Of a DNA stretch of 64,000 bases, positions 24,150-32,285 are shown one piece after another; position 1 is the stretch's first letter; each line of letters opens with the position of its first letter. Location of the stretch: positions 1-64,000 of the forward strand of contig CACHRI010000001.1 in the NCBI GenBank assembly GCA_902582155.1, read 5' to 3'. Origin of the DNA: an uncultured Pelagibacteraceae bacterium. Its GTDB lineage: Bacteria; Pseudomonadota; Alphaproteobacteria; Pelagibacterales; Pelagibacteraceae. The notes below the pieces were generated by a model, which saw nothing but the letters and a program-made list of their open reading frames with translations, had not been told where the DNA came from and made no database searches. Made by a program: the position numbers and the translations under genes.

Positions 24150-25082
24150 ATGTCAAATATCTTAATAATAAAGCATGGATCTCTTGGAGATTTAATTCAA
24201 GCAAATGGGGCTATTCAGGATATAAAAAATTCTTTTAAAACATCTAAAGTTCTACTATTAACTTCGAGGGCGTATTTAGAATTCATGTCATCATGCCCTT
24301 ATATAGATGGGGTAATTTTAGACAAAAGGCTACCAAGGTGGAATTTGTTTTATTTAAAAGATTTAAAAAAATTATTAGAAAAATATGAATTCTCCCACGT
24401 ATTTGATCTACAAAATTCAAATAGAACAAAATTTTACAAAAAATATTTGCTAAAAAAACCTATTTGGTCATCATCAGAAACTTCTCTTGATGATGGAGAA
24501 AAATTATCAGATTTTAACGAAGCCTCTGTTTTGACAAGGATGGAAAAACAATTAAAGAAAAGCAATGTGCTAACTAAAAACACCCAAGCAATTAATCTAA
24601 ATTGGAGTATAAAAGATATTTCTAGAAATTTAAAACAGTATACAAATGGAGATTTTGTTTTACTTTTTCCATTTTGTTCAAAAAAACATGTTCAAAAAAA
24701 ATGGCCTTACTTTTCTGAATTGATAATCAAAATAAAGGAATTTTATAAAAATAAGTATCCTGTTTTGGTTGCACCAGGTCCTAATGAAATAGATGAAGCA
24801 AAGAAACTTAATGCAAAACTTGTTATAGATAAAAATCAACCGGTTAATATAAGTTTTTTGATTTCTTTAATTAACTCTGCCAAATACATTGTATCTAATG
24901 ATACGGGGCCTGCACATATTTGTTCTCACCTTAATAAAAAAGGTATTGCATTATTTGGAAGTCATACAACCGCAAAAAAAGTTAATATAGGTAATTCAAA
25001 TTTTAAAACATTAACGGTCAAAAATCTAGCCGAATTAAAAGTTGATGATGTACTAAATTATATTAAAAAAGATTTAGATTAG
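24150..25082 (+). CDS. family 9 glycosyltransferase (heptosyltransferase-like)
   Basis: A 310-residue GT-B transferase related to ADP-heptose:LPS heptosyltransferases, adding a sugar to lipid-linked core. The N-terminus NILIIKHGSLGDLIQANGAI carries the conserved GD loop, WPYFSELIIKIKEFY and PVLVAPGPNEIDEAKKL form the central region, and SAKYIVSNDTGPAHICSHLNKKGIALFGS carries the donor-site D-T-G-x-x-H-x-x signature intact. The frame opens at a TTG at 24111, but the ATG at 24150 starts exactly at the family N-terminus and is preferred. The last 9 bases overlap the end of the GT4 gene on the opposite strand. Confidence 0.83.
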   Translation: MSNILIIKHGSLGDLIQANGAIQDIKNSFKTSKVLLLTSRAYLEFMSSCPYIDGVILDKRLPRWNLFYLKDLKKLLEKYEFSHVFDLQNSNRTKFYKKYLLKKPIWSSSETSLDDGEKLSDFNEASVLTRMEKQLKKSNVLTKNTQAINLNWSIKDISRNLKQYTNGDFVLLFPFCSKKHVQKKWPYFSELIIKIKEFYKNKYPVLVAPGPNEIDEAKKLNAKLVIDKNQPVNISFLISLINSAKYIVSNDTGPAHICSHLNKKGIALFGSHTTAKKVNIGNSNFKTLTVKNLAELKVDDVLNYIKKDLD

Positions 25083-26165
25083 TTTAATATATTTTTTTAT
25101 AATTTTATCCCAATTAAAATTTTTTGAAAAAGAAAGGGCATTTTTACCTAATTGTTTAAAATTATCATTATCGTAAAATTTAACAATAGTTTCATATATA
25201 GAATTTAAGTTGCCTCCATCGCATAAATATCCAGTAATTCCATCTTGAATAGCATCAGCAGCTCCACCAGCAATACCTCCAATTGAACCAGTTCCGAAAG
25301 CAGCTGCCTCTATAAAAGATATTCCAAACCCTTCAACGGATTTTTTATAAATTATTGAAGGCATTAAAAAAAGATCAGACTGTTCTAATAGTGCCGCTTT
25401 AAGTAGTTCAGTTGACTCTTTTAAAAGCAGTACTTCATTACCAAGACCTAATTCATTTTTTAAATTCTTAAGATTTTGCATTTCATCACCGTCTCCAATG
25501 GAAATATATCTAATATTAGGAAATCTTGTTTTTAAATTTTTAATTGTCATTAAAATATTTTGATGACTTTTTCTCTTATCAAGTCTCGCTACTGTAATAA
25601 TTTTTGGGAAGCAATTTCTAAATAAATCTTTCGCTTTATCTAAATTTTTGTTATCAATTTTAATTGGATAGTTGCAGCCAGGATGGATAATTCTAATTTT
25701 TTTTTCGTTTAAACCATTTTTAATAGCTAGTTTTTTGGTAAATTCAGAATTTGAAATTACATAACTGGCTTTGTTCAAAGCTTTTAACATTCTTTTATTT
25801 ATGAAAGTCCCCTCTGTGTGATTAATTTCTTTAGAATGTATTAGACAAAATGATGTTGTGTTTGCTAAGATTTTTTCATCTATATTTTCTATACTCTTCC
25901 AGTGGTCGAAAAAAAAAGCTCTAATTGAATTTTTTAGAGAAAATTCTTTAATTAAATTCGCTTTTCTATATTTTCTAAGAATTTTAAATCCTGAAACACG
26001 AGTAATATTAAAACCTGCATTTTTATCAAAGTTATTTTCTACATTAATTTTTTCTGCAAACACTTTCACTGGCCCATGCTTTAATAAAGATAAAGCTAAC
26101 CCACCCATTAAATTTTGCATTCCACCAATTTCTGGGGGAAAATTTCTTGTCGATATTAAAAACAT
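25074..26165 (-). CDS. family 4 glycosyltransferase
   Basis: A 363-residue GT-B retaining transferase. The N-terminal FPPEIGGMQNLMGGLALSLLKHG is the usual acceptor-side glycine-rich loop; ITVARLDKRKSHQNIL near 193-208 begins the C-terminal donor domain, and EGFGISFIEAAAFG near 280-293 is the E-x7-E catalytic/donor motif of GT4, followed by GGAADAIQDGITGYL. Its ATG overlaps the stop of the thioredoxin-like gene by one base (TAATG). Probably builds LPS or a surface polysaccharide; the sugar is unknown. Confidence 0.85.
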   Translation of the reverse strand: MFLISTRNFPPEIGGMQNLMGGLALSLLKHGPVKVFAEKINVENNFDKNAGFNITRVSGFKILRKYRKANLIKEFSLKNSIRAFFFDHWKSIENIDEKILANTTSFCLIHSKEINHTEGTFINKRMLKALNKASYVISNSEFTKKLAIKNGLNEKKIRIIHPGCNYPIKIDNKNLDKAKDLFRNCFPKIITVARLDKRKSHQNILMTIKNLKTRFPNIRYISIGDGDEMQNLKNLKNELGLGNEVLLLKESTELLKAALLEQSDLFLMPSIIYKKSVEGFGISFIEAAAFGTGSIGGIAGGAADAIQDGITGYLCDGGNLNSIYETIVKFYDNDNFKQLGKNALSFSKNFNWDKIIKKYIKLI

Positions 26166-26719
26166 TACTTAATCCACTTTATATTACAGCCCATACTAGG
26201 TATTTGTTTTTTTGGACCATTTTGTGTTTTAGAGATCATTAACATGCCTTTTTTGAGATCACTTTCACCATTTCTAATAGGAGTAAGATTTTTTAATTCT
26301 CTAAACCTGCCTCTATATTGGAGATTCAATTTTTTGTTGTAACCAAAAAAATCTGGAGTACACACTGCCCCAAATTTTTTTGCGACTTCTTGGTTATCAT
26401 CAAATAGGTATGGGAATTCAAAATTGTTTTCTTTTGAAAAAGACAACATATTTTCAAAAGAGTCCTCAGGATAATTTTTTGTATCATTAGACATAATCGC
26501 TACTGTTTCAACTCCATTTTTTTTCATGTCTTTTATATCTTCTACCAATTCTTTAATTATAGCTTTTACGTAGGGACAATGATTGCAAATAAACATAATC
26601 AGAGTTCCATTATTTCCAACACAATCACTAAGCCTATAAAATTTATTATCTACGCCCTTTAGATTAAAATTATGTGCATTTTCCTCAAAATTACAGATAG
26701 GGGTTTTTGTTAAGACCAT
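26165..26719 (-). CDS. thioredoxin-like/redoxin family protein (CNHCPYV type)
   Basis: A 184-residue thioredoxin-fold protein. The opening TPICNFEENAHNFNLKGVDNK and the active-site-like LIMFICNHCPYVKAI near 40-54 are characteristic of a widespread redoxin group whose active site reads CxxC-P. Further marks are VETVAIMSNDTKNYPEDSFENM near 70-91 and VCTPDFFGY near 118-126, peroxiredoxin-like features. There is no signal peptide, so a cytoplasmic thiol-redox role is likely; the partner is unknown. It is divergent from the gamma-carbonic-anhydrase-like gene with only 20 bases between the start codons. Confidence 0.8.
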   Translation of the reverse strand: MVLTKTPICNFEENAHNFNLKGVDNKFYRLSDCVGNNGTLIMFICNHCPYVKAIIKELVEDIKDMKKNGVETVAIMSNDTKNYPEDSFENMLSFSKENNFEFPYLFDDNQEVAKKFGAVCTPDFFGYNKKLNLQYRGRFRELKNLTPIRNGESDLKKGMLMISKTQNGPKKQIPSMGCNIKWIK

Positions 26720-26739
26720 ATTATATTATAATTATATTA

Positions 26740-27252
26740 ATGATTTATAATTTCAACAATATAAGTCCAAAGATAGATAAAGAGAGTTGGTTTGCACCGA
26801 ATTCAGTTTTAATCGGTAATGTCACTCTAAAAAAAGATGCAAATGTTTGGTTTAATGCAACTTTAAGAGGAGACGTTGAGCCAATTATTGTTGGGGAAGG
26901 ATCAAACATTCAAGATGGCAGTGTAGTTCATACTGATCCTGGATGTCCAGCAACAATTGGAAAAAATGTTACAGTAGGACATTTGGTTATGCTACATGGA
27001 TGTATAATTGAAGATGACTGTCTTATTGGTATAGGAAGTACAATTTTAAATAAAGCTAAGATAGGAAAAAATTCAATCATAGGAGCTAACACTTTAATAA
27101 CTGAAAATAAAATAATTCCAGAAAGATCCTTAGTTATAGGAAGTCCTGGAAAAGTTATTAGGCAAGTTACAGATGAAGAAATAAAACATATTAAAGAAAA
27201 TGCTGCTCACTATGTTAGCAATTATAAAAAATATAAAAATTTAGGGAATTAA
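26740..27252 (+). CDS. gamma-carbonic anhydrase-like hexapeptide-repeat protein
   Basis: A 170-residue left-handed beta-helix protein (from the ATG at 26740; the frame opens 11 codons earlier at a TTG). Repeats of the [LIV]-G-x4 type run through VLIGNVTLKKDANVWFNATLRGD, IIVGEGSNIQDGSVVHTDPG and ATIGKNVTVGHLVMLHGC to ILNKAKIGKNSIIGANTL. The His residues in VVHTD, VGHLVMLHG match the metal-binding triad of the YrdA/CaiE/PaaY gamma-CA-like group. Such proteins bind zinc and may act as carbonic anhydrases or thioesterases; activity is not certain. Its last 12 bases overlap the opposing gene. Confidence 0.87.
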   Translation: MIYNFNNISPKIDKESWFAPNSVLIGNVTLKKDANVWFNATLRGDVEPIIVGEGSNIQDGSVVHTDPGCPATIGKNVTVGHLVMLHGCIIEDDCLIGIGSTILNKAKIGKNSIIGANTLITENKIIPERSLVIGSPGKVIRQVTDEEIKHIKENAAHYVSNYKKYKNLGN

Positions 27253-27852
27253 CCAAGAAAACTTCTTAGATCCTTCTAGATTAATTAATGCTCTACGGTG
27301 CCCCTTAGCAGCAAGATACAACCATTCAATACTTTTAATTTTGCATTTTATAACACAAAAATTTTTGTAACCTTTTTCACTTTCCTCTTTAGAAAAATCA
27401 AAATTATCAAGTTTACTATCTAATCCTGATGTGGGATTTTCAGATTTCGTTCCCGGACCTTTTGTTACCAAATAACATTTTCTACTTATATGACCTGTTT
27501 TATTCCAAGACTCTTTTGTAATCTCATCATCGTAGTGTAACTCACTTTTAACTCTCATTCTGATTTGTATTTTTTCTTTTTTTCCATAAAACAAAAGTGA
27601 ACAATTAGAATTATTTTTAATAGTATTTATTTTAGTAGATCTTATATCGCTGTGAAATTGAATATAATTATTTTTGTCATCAACTTTTCTTAAAACAACA
27701 ACTCTACCATCTAAATTATCTCTATCACCACAAATAAATACTGGTGTCCTAAATTCCGAATTTCGGTCATTTACTGCTCTTATTAATAAAGACCATATTT
27801 TTTTTTCAATTTCATTAAAGTCTTCATAATAACTAACTTGTTTTTGTGACAC
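27241..27852 (-). CDS. pyridoxamine 5'-phosphate oxidase-like flavoprotein
   Basis: A 203-residue FMN-binding split-barrel protein. The N-terminal YYEDFNEIEKKIWSLLIRAV, FRTPVFICGDRDNLDGRVVVLRKVD near 39-63, FHSDIRSTK near 71-79, SLLFYGKKEKIQIRMR, and the C-terminal IEWLYLAAKGHRRALI and SWLIP correspond to the alternative PNPOx family (the Pyridox_oxase_2 type) rather than classical PdxH. Its ATG overlaps the stop of the dehydrogenase gene by one base, so the pair is an operon. FMN-dependent oxidation of a B6 vitamer is possible but the real substrate is unknown. Confidence 0.72.
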   Translation of the reverse strand: MSQKQVSYYEDFNEIEKKIWSLLIRAVNDRNSEFRTPVFICGDRDNLDGRVVVLRKVDDKNNYIQFHSDIRSTKINTIKNNSNCSLLFYGKKEKIQIRMRVKSELHYDDEITKESWNKTGHISRKCYLVTKGPGTKSENPTSGLDSKLDNFDFSKEESEKGYKNFCVIKCKIKSIEWLYLAAKGHRRALINLEGSKKFSWLIP

Positions 27853-28721
27853 TATTTTCTAAATCTTTTAATTAGGCTAGAAGTATCCCATCTTTGTCCA
27901 CCCATTTTTTGGACTTCAGCGTAATATTCATCTATTATTTTTGTTATTGGTAAAGGGGAATTATTTTTTTTTGCTTCCTCCATAGCAATTTTTAAATCTT
28001 TTCTCATCCAATCGACTGCGAAACCATAATCGAATTTGTCCTCAATCATTGTTTTGTGTCTATTTTCCATTTGCCAAGACTGAGCTGCACCTTTTGAAAT
28101 AACTTCAATGACATCATTCATATTTAATCCAGCATTCATTCCAAAATTAATTGCTTCTGACAAACCTTGCACCAAACCTGCTATACAAATCTGATTTACC
28201 ATTTTAGTTAATTGACCACTCCCAGAAGGACCCAAAAGTTTAATTTTCTTACTATAACAATCTATTACTGGCTCAGCTTTTTTGAACGGGGTCTCGTCAC
28301 CGCCAACCATTACTGTGAGTGTTCCACCCTCAGCCCCAGCTTGTCCACCTGATATTGGAGCATCTAAGAAATCAAATCCCTTTGATTTAGCTTCTTTGTA
28401 TAATTCTCTAGCAATATTTGCTGATGCTGTGGTGTTATCTATGTAAATTGAACCCTTCTTAGCAGTTATAAATAAACCTTTGTCACCAAGTGTGACTTCT
28501 CTTAGATCATTATCATTTCCAACACATGTAAAAATATAATCACTATCTTTTGCGGCATCCATTGGCGTTTCGGCAAGATTACCTTTGTATTCTTTAATCC
28601 ATTTTTCAGCTTTAGATTTAGTTCTATTATAAACAGTTACATTGTGTCCAGCTTTTGATATATATCCAGCCATAGGGTATCCCATTACACCTAAGCCTAT
28701 GAATGAAACTTTACAACTCAT
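27852..28721 (-). CDS. 3-hydroxyisobutyrate dehydrogenase-family oxidoreductase
   Basis: Beta-hydroxyacid dehydrogenase of 289 residues. It has the NAD(P) motif FIGLGVMGYPMAGYI near residues 6-20, YNRTKSKAEKW near 35, the substrate-binding DAPISGGQAGAEGGTLTVMVGG near 116-137, and the catalytic Lys in GQLTKMVNQICIAGLVQGL near 168-186. Members reduce or oxidise 3-hydroxyisobutyrate, tartronate semialdehyde, succinic semialdehyde and similar compounds, and the motif set does not decide between them. It is transcribed away from an MFS transporter gene whose start codon lies only 2 bases away. Confidence 0.85.
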   Translation of the reverse strand: MSCKVSFIGLGVMGYPMAGYISKAGHNVTVYNRTKSKAEKWIKEYKGNLAETPMDAAKDSDYIFTCVGNDNDLREVTLGDKGLFITAKKGSIYIDNTTASANIARELYKEAKSKGFDFLDAPISGGQAGAEGGTLTVMVGGDETPFKKAEPVIDCYSKKIKLLGPSGSGQLTKMVNQICIAGLVQGLSEAINFGMNAGLNMNDVIEVISKGAAQSWQMENRHKTMIEDKFDYGFAVDWMRKDLKIAMEEAKKNNSPLPITKIIDEYYAEVQKMGGQRWDTSSLIKRFRK

Positions 28722-28723
28722 AA

Positions 28724-29932
28724 ATGATTAATCTTTCTCTAAATAAAAAAGTAATTATATTTGGATTTATATTTACATTTTTTTCAAGTTTTGGACAGAG
28801 TTTTTTTTTGGGATTGTTTAACGCACCAATAAGAAATGAATTAGATATCTCTCATGGAAAATTTGGAACAATTTATGCCTTTGCTACAATATGTTCGAGT
28901 TTATTACTAATTTGGGCTGGAAAAAAAATTGATGATTACAAATTACTATATTATGCAATATTTGTAGTATTATTACTTTCATTATCTTCACTTTTATTTT
29001 CTTTGATAAATAACATTTATCTTTTAGTTATTGGAATTTTTTTAATGAGATTTTCTGGACAAGGTTTAATGAGTCACACATCAACAACTACGATTTCAAG
29101 ATTTTTTGAAAGGTCCAGAGGAAAGGCCTTAAGTACTATTTGGTTTGGTTTGTCGACAGCTGAATTTATTTTACCGGTTCTTGTAACTTATTTGATATTT
29201 TTGTTCTCTTGGAGATCAGTATGGCAGGGTATAGCAATATTAATTTTAGTCTTACTTCCAATCATTATATATAATTGTATTAAGACTATAAAGTTAGACT
29301 CCAGGGAGGAGGATCCTTCTAATAATAAAAAGGAAAAAATCAAAGATTGGACACGGTTAGAAGTACTTAATGATTATAAATTTTATATTATTTCTCTTAA
29401 TATGTTAGCAGGTCCATGGATAATTACAGGAATTTTTATTTATCAATCTTTTATATCTGAAGAAAAATTATGGAGTTCATTTGTAATACCAAAAGCTTTT
29501 ATGTTTTATTCAGCAACATCTATTTGCTCTTTGATATTATCAGGTTTTTTAGTAGATAAATTTACCAGCAGAAAATTAATACCTTTTGTAAATATTCCTT
29601 TGCTTCTATCAATGACGGCGTTAGTTTTCTCAAATCATGAATTTAGTGCTTTTGTTTTTCTTGGATTGATTGGGATATCAAATGGTTTGGCCAATGTTTT
29701 GGGATCTTCAACTTGGGCAGAAATTTATGGAGTTAAGTACATTGGAAGCATTAAAGCTTTAACAACAGCCCTGATGGTTTTTTCAACAGCATTTGGCACT
29801 GCATTATTTGGAATATTAATTGATTTAGGTTTTTCTATTCAAAATATAGCTCTAATTAGCGGAGCTTATATTGTAATATCTTTAGCATTATTGCTAATTT
29901 TTAGAAAAAAAATTGAACCGATTAAACTTTAA
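28724..29932 (+). CDS. MFS transporter
   Basis: Major facilitator protein of 402 residues with about twelve hydrophobic segments and a central cytoplasmic loop (residues about 193-212, rich in Glu, Asn and Lys). The LGLFNAPIRNELDISHGKFGTIYAFATIC region after the first helix and RFSGQGLMSHTSTTTISRFFERSRGKALS near 108-136 resemble the uncharacterised MFS group related to oxalate/formate and monocarboxylate carriers. No substrate can be assigned. The ATG is the only plausible start, and lies 2 bases from the start of the divergent dehydrogenase gene, so its ribosome-binding region lies inside that gene. Confidence 0.8.
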   Translation: MINLSLNKKVIIFGFIFTFFSSFGQSFFLGLFNAPIRNELDISHGKFGTIYAFATICSSLLLIWAGKKIDDYKLLYYAIFVVLLLSLSSLLFSLINNIYLLVIGIFLMRFSGQGLMSHTSTTTISRFFERSRGKALSTIWFGLSTAEFILPVLVTYLIFLFSWRSVWQGIAILILVLLPIIIYNCIKTIKLDSREEDPSNNKKEKIKDWTRLEVLNDYKFYIISLNMLAGPWIITGIFIYQSFISEEKLWSSFVIPKAFMFYSATSICSLILSGFLVDKFTSRKLIPFVNIPLLLSMTALVFSNHEFSAFVFLGLIGISNGLANVLGSSTWAEIYGVKYIGSIKALTTALMVFSTAFGTALFGILIDLGFSIQNIALISGAYIVISLALLLIFRKKIEPIKL

Positions 29933-29977
29933 AATATACTTGATTTATTAAAATTTATTGAATAAACAAACAACATC

Positions 29978-30469
29978 ATGGCAAGAATTACTGTAGAAGA
30001 CTGCTTAGAAAAAATTGATAATCAATACGATCTTGTGTTGCTGGCAAAAGAGAGAACAACTCAACTGAACTCTGGTTCCCCAATGCTTGTAGAAGAAGAT
30101 AACGATAAAAGGACAATTATTGCTTTGAGAGAAATCGGTGATGGGAAATTGTCTATTAAAGAATTAGAGAAAAATGCAATTACTAGGTTAAGAAAAGAGC
30201 CTGACGAAGTTGAAGAGCTTGAAGATACAGAGGAAGAGGTTAATGATGATTTTGAAAATATTTACAAAGGTCAAGTTTCTAAAAGTGGTATTGCTGTTTT
30301 GCCTTCAAAGAGAACAAGAAGAACTCCAGACAACAAACCAACTAGTAATTTAGCCAAAGAAGCACTATCAGAACTAAAATCGGAACAGCCTGAAATAAAG
30401 CAAGAAAACTTAGATCAGGAAGAACCTTTAGAATTAAAAGAAGAAATAGATAATATAGAAGAGAAGTAA
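29978..30469 (+). CDS. rpoZ: RNA polymerase omega subunit with long acidic C-terminal extension
   Basis: Small RNA polymerase subunit that helps fold beta-prime. The conserved part is in residues 1 to about 60: [29 protein letters not shown] and [16 protein letters not shown], in the standard order. The 163-residue protein is much longer than the 91-residue Escherichia coli protein; after about residue 68 comes an acidic, low-complexity tail ([14 protein letters not shown]), a basic patch (SKRTRRT near 108-114) and a second Glu-rich stretch to the end. The stop overlaps the dusA start (TAATG). Confidence 0.92.
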   Translation: MARITVEDCLEKIDNQYDLVLLAKERTTQLNSGSPMLVEEDNDKRTIIALREIGDGKLSIKELEKNAITRLRKEPDEVEELEDTEEEVNDDFENIYKGQVSKSGIAVLPSKRTRRTPDNKPTSNLAKEALSELKSEQPEIKQENLDQEEPLELKEEIDNIEEK

Positions 30470-31452
30470 TGAAGAAGTCCATATCAGTCGCACCTATGAT
30501 GGATTGTACTGATAAGCACGAAATTTATTTTTTAAGTCTTATTAGTAAAAATGTACATCTATATACCGAAATGATTGTTGCTAATGCAATAATAAGAGGT
30601 GACAGAAATAAACTTTTATCGTTCAAAAATATATCCAACCCAGTAACCCTTCAAATAGGAGGATCAAACCCAAGTGAATTGGCAGAGTCTTGTAAAATTT
30701 CTGAAGATTATGGTTATAAGGAAATTAATTTAAATTTAGGCTGCCCGAGTAAAAAAGTTCAAAAAAATAAATTTGGAGCATGTTTAATGCAAGAACCAGA
30801 CCTAGTTGCAAAGTGTATTGAAGCTATGGCAAAATCAACAAAGCTACCAGTAACAATTAAAACAAGAATTGGTTACAACGAAGTTGAAGACTTTGAATTT
30901 TTAAAATCTTTTATTCAAACAACTAAAGATGCTGGATCAAAAAAATTTATTATTCATGCAAGAAAAGCATTATTGAAAAAATTAAGTCCTAAAGAAAATT
31001 TAAACATACCACCTTTAAAGTATGAATTTGTCTATAAACTTAAAGAACATTTTAAAGATGATGAAATTATTATAAATGGGGGAATTAAATCAGTTGAAGA
31101 TATAAAAAATCATTTAATAAAAGTTGATGGCGCAATGATTGGTAGAGCCGTTTATCATTCACCTTATTTTTTAGCCGATATTGAAAAAGAAATATTCAAT
31201 AATAAAAATATTCCTACAAGAGGTGATGTTATGGAAAAATTAATTCCTTATATTCAAGAACAAACATCCAAAGGCGTTCAACTAAATCATATCATGAGAC
31301 ATACAGTTGGATTATTTCATGGACAAAATGGATCGAAAACTTGGAAACAATATCTTTCAAAAAATATGTGTATTAGAGATGCAGACCTACAAAAGGTCAA
31401 TCATATAATGGATCAGGTTAAAAAAACAAATCCTGTATCTTTAGAAAGATAA
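30469..31452 (+). CDS. dusA: tRNA-dihydrouridine synthase A
   Basis: FMN enzyme reducing uridine 20/20a in the tRNA D-loop. The 327 residues show SVAPMMDCTDKHEIYFL at the N-terminus, YTEMIVANAIIRGD near 27-40, TLQIGGSNPSELAES near 60-74, NLNLGCPSKKVQKNKFGACLM near 87-107 with the catalytic Cys in FGACLM, HARKALLKKLSPKENLNIPPL near 167-187, and INGGIKSVEDI. The ARKALLKKLSPKEN block is the DusA-specific one. Start overlaps rpoZ stop. Confidence 0.94.
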   Translation: MKKSISVAPMMDCTDKHEIYFLSLISKNVHLYTEMIVANAIIRGDRNKLLSFKNISNPVTLQIGGSNPSELAESCKISEDYGYKEINLNLGCPSKKVQKNKFGACLMQEPDLVAKCIEAMAKSTKLPVTIKTRIGYNEVEDFEFLKSFIQTTKDAGSKKFIIHARKALLKKLSPKENLNIPPLKYEFVYKLKEHFKDDEIIINGGIKSVEDIKNHLIKVDGAMIGRAVYHSPYFLADIEKEIFNNKNIPTRGDVMEKLIPYIQEQTSKGVQLNHIMRHTVGLFHGQNGSKTWKQYLSKNMCIRDADLQKVNHIMDQVKKTNPVSLER

Positions 31453-31454
31453 TT

Positions 31455-32285
31455 TTGGATATTCTCTCACAATCAGAAATTATTTATTTAATTTTTATAA
31501 TGATCATAACAGCAATTCCTGCTGGGTTTGCTGCAGGTTTATTTGGTATTGGTGGCGGTTTAATTACAGTTCCAATTTTGTTTTATATTTTTAGCACTTC
31601 AGGAATAGAACCTAGTTATTTAATGCATTTAGCAGTCGGCACCTCGTTTGGAATTATAATTCCAACTTCTATTGTTTCTGTAATGACACATCATCAACAT
31701 AAAGCTGTAGACTTTAACATTGTCAAAGGTTACGGGATATTTGTAGCTACTGGGGTTATTTTAGGAACAATTTTAGCAGCAAGTTTGAAAACTAAACCTT
31801 TAATTTTATTTTTCACAATTGTTGTTTATTTTTTAGCTTTTTATTTACTCTTCCTTAAAGAGAAAGAAGAAAATTTGGATGTAAAAATTAGTTTACCATC
31901 CAGGATAATAGCAGGAATTGTAAGTGGTTTCATATCTGCACCTATGGGGATAGGAGGTGCAGTAATGAATGTGCCAATTTTAAAGTTCTTTGGTTACCCT
32001 ATAAATAAAGCGATAGGAAGTGCTGCAGCCATTGGTTTTATTATCGCCTTATTTGGTGCAGTAGGATTCTTAATATCTGGTTCATATCTTAATGCTCAGT
32101 TACCTCTTAGTATTGGATTTTTAAATATACCAGCATTTCTTATATTTTTCCCAATTACAGCTTTCATGGCTAGGTTAGGGGCTAAAGCTAGTCATAGAAT
32201 TAATAAAAAGAAAATGACTAAATATTTTGGTTTATTTTTAGTAGTTATAGGAACTAGATTTCTTTACGAATATTTTTCACTTTAA
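31455..32285 (+). CDS. TSUP family transporter (TauE/SafE-type sulfite or organosulfur exporter)
   Basis: Membrane protein of 276 residues with about eight hydrophobic segments. The family markers are the inverted repeats with glycine-rich turns AAGLFGIGGGLITVPIL near 25-41 and SAPMGIGGAVMNVPILKFFGYP near 158-179, which are the paired conserved motifs of the TSUP family. These carriers move sulfite, sulfoacetate or other anions out of the cell. A link to taurine breakdown is conceivable but the taurine genes are more than 24 kb away. The start is TTG at 31455 just after dusA; an ATG at 31500 is an alternative that loses the first hydrophobic residues. Confidence 0.83.
   Translation: MDILSQSEIIYLIFIMIITAIPAGFAAGLFGIGGGLITVPILFYIFSTSGIEPSYLMHLAVGTSFGIIIPTSIVSVMTHHQHKAVDFNIVKGYGIFVATGVILGTILAASLKTKPLILFFTIVVYFLAFYLLFLKEKEENLDVKISLPSRIIAGIVSGFISAPMGIGGAVMNVPILKFFGYPINKAIGSAAAIGFIIALFGAVGFLISGSYLNAQLPLSIGFLNIPAFLIFFPITAFMARLGAKASHRINKKKMTKYFGLFLVVIGTRFLYEYFSL

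Noticed and set aside
31455-32285. TSUP transporter as dedicated sulfite exporter of taurine breakdown
   Set aside because: It lies 24 kb from the taurine genes beside dusA, and no sulfoacetaldehyde acetyltransferase is in the window, so the link is not supported.
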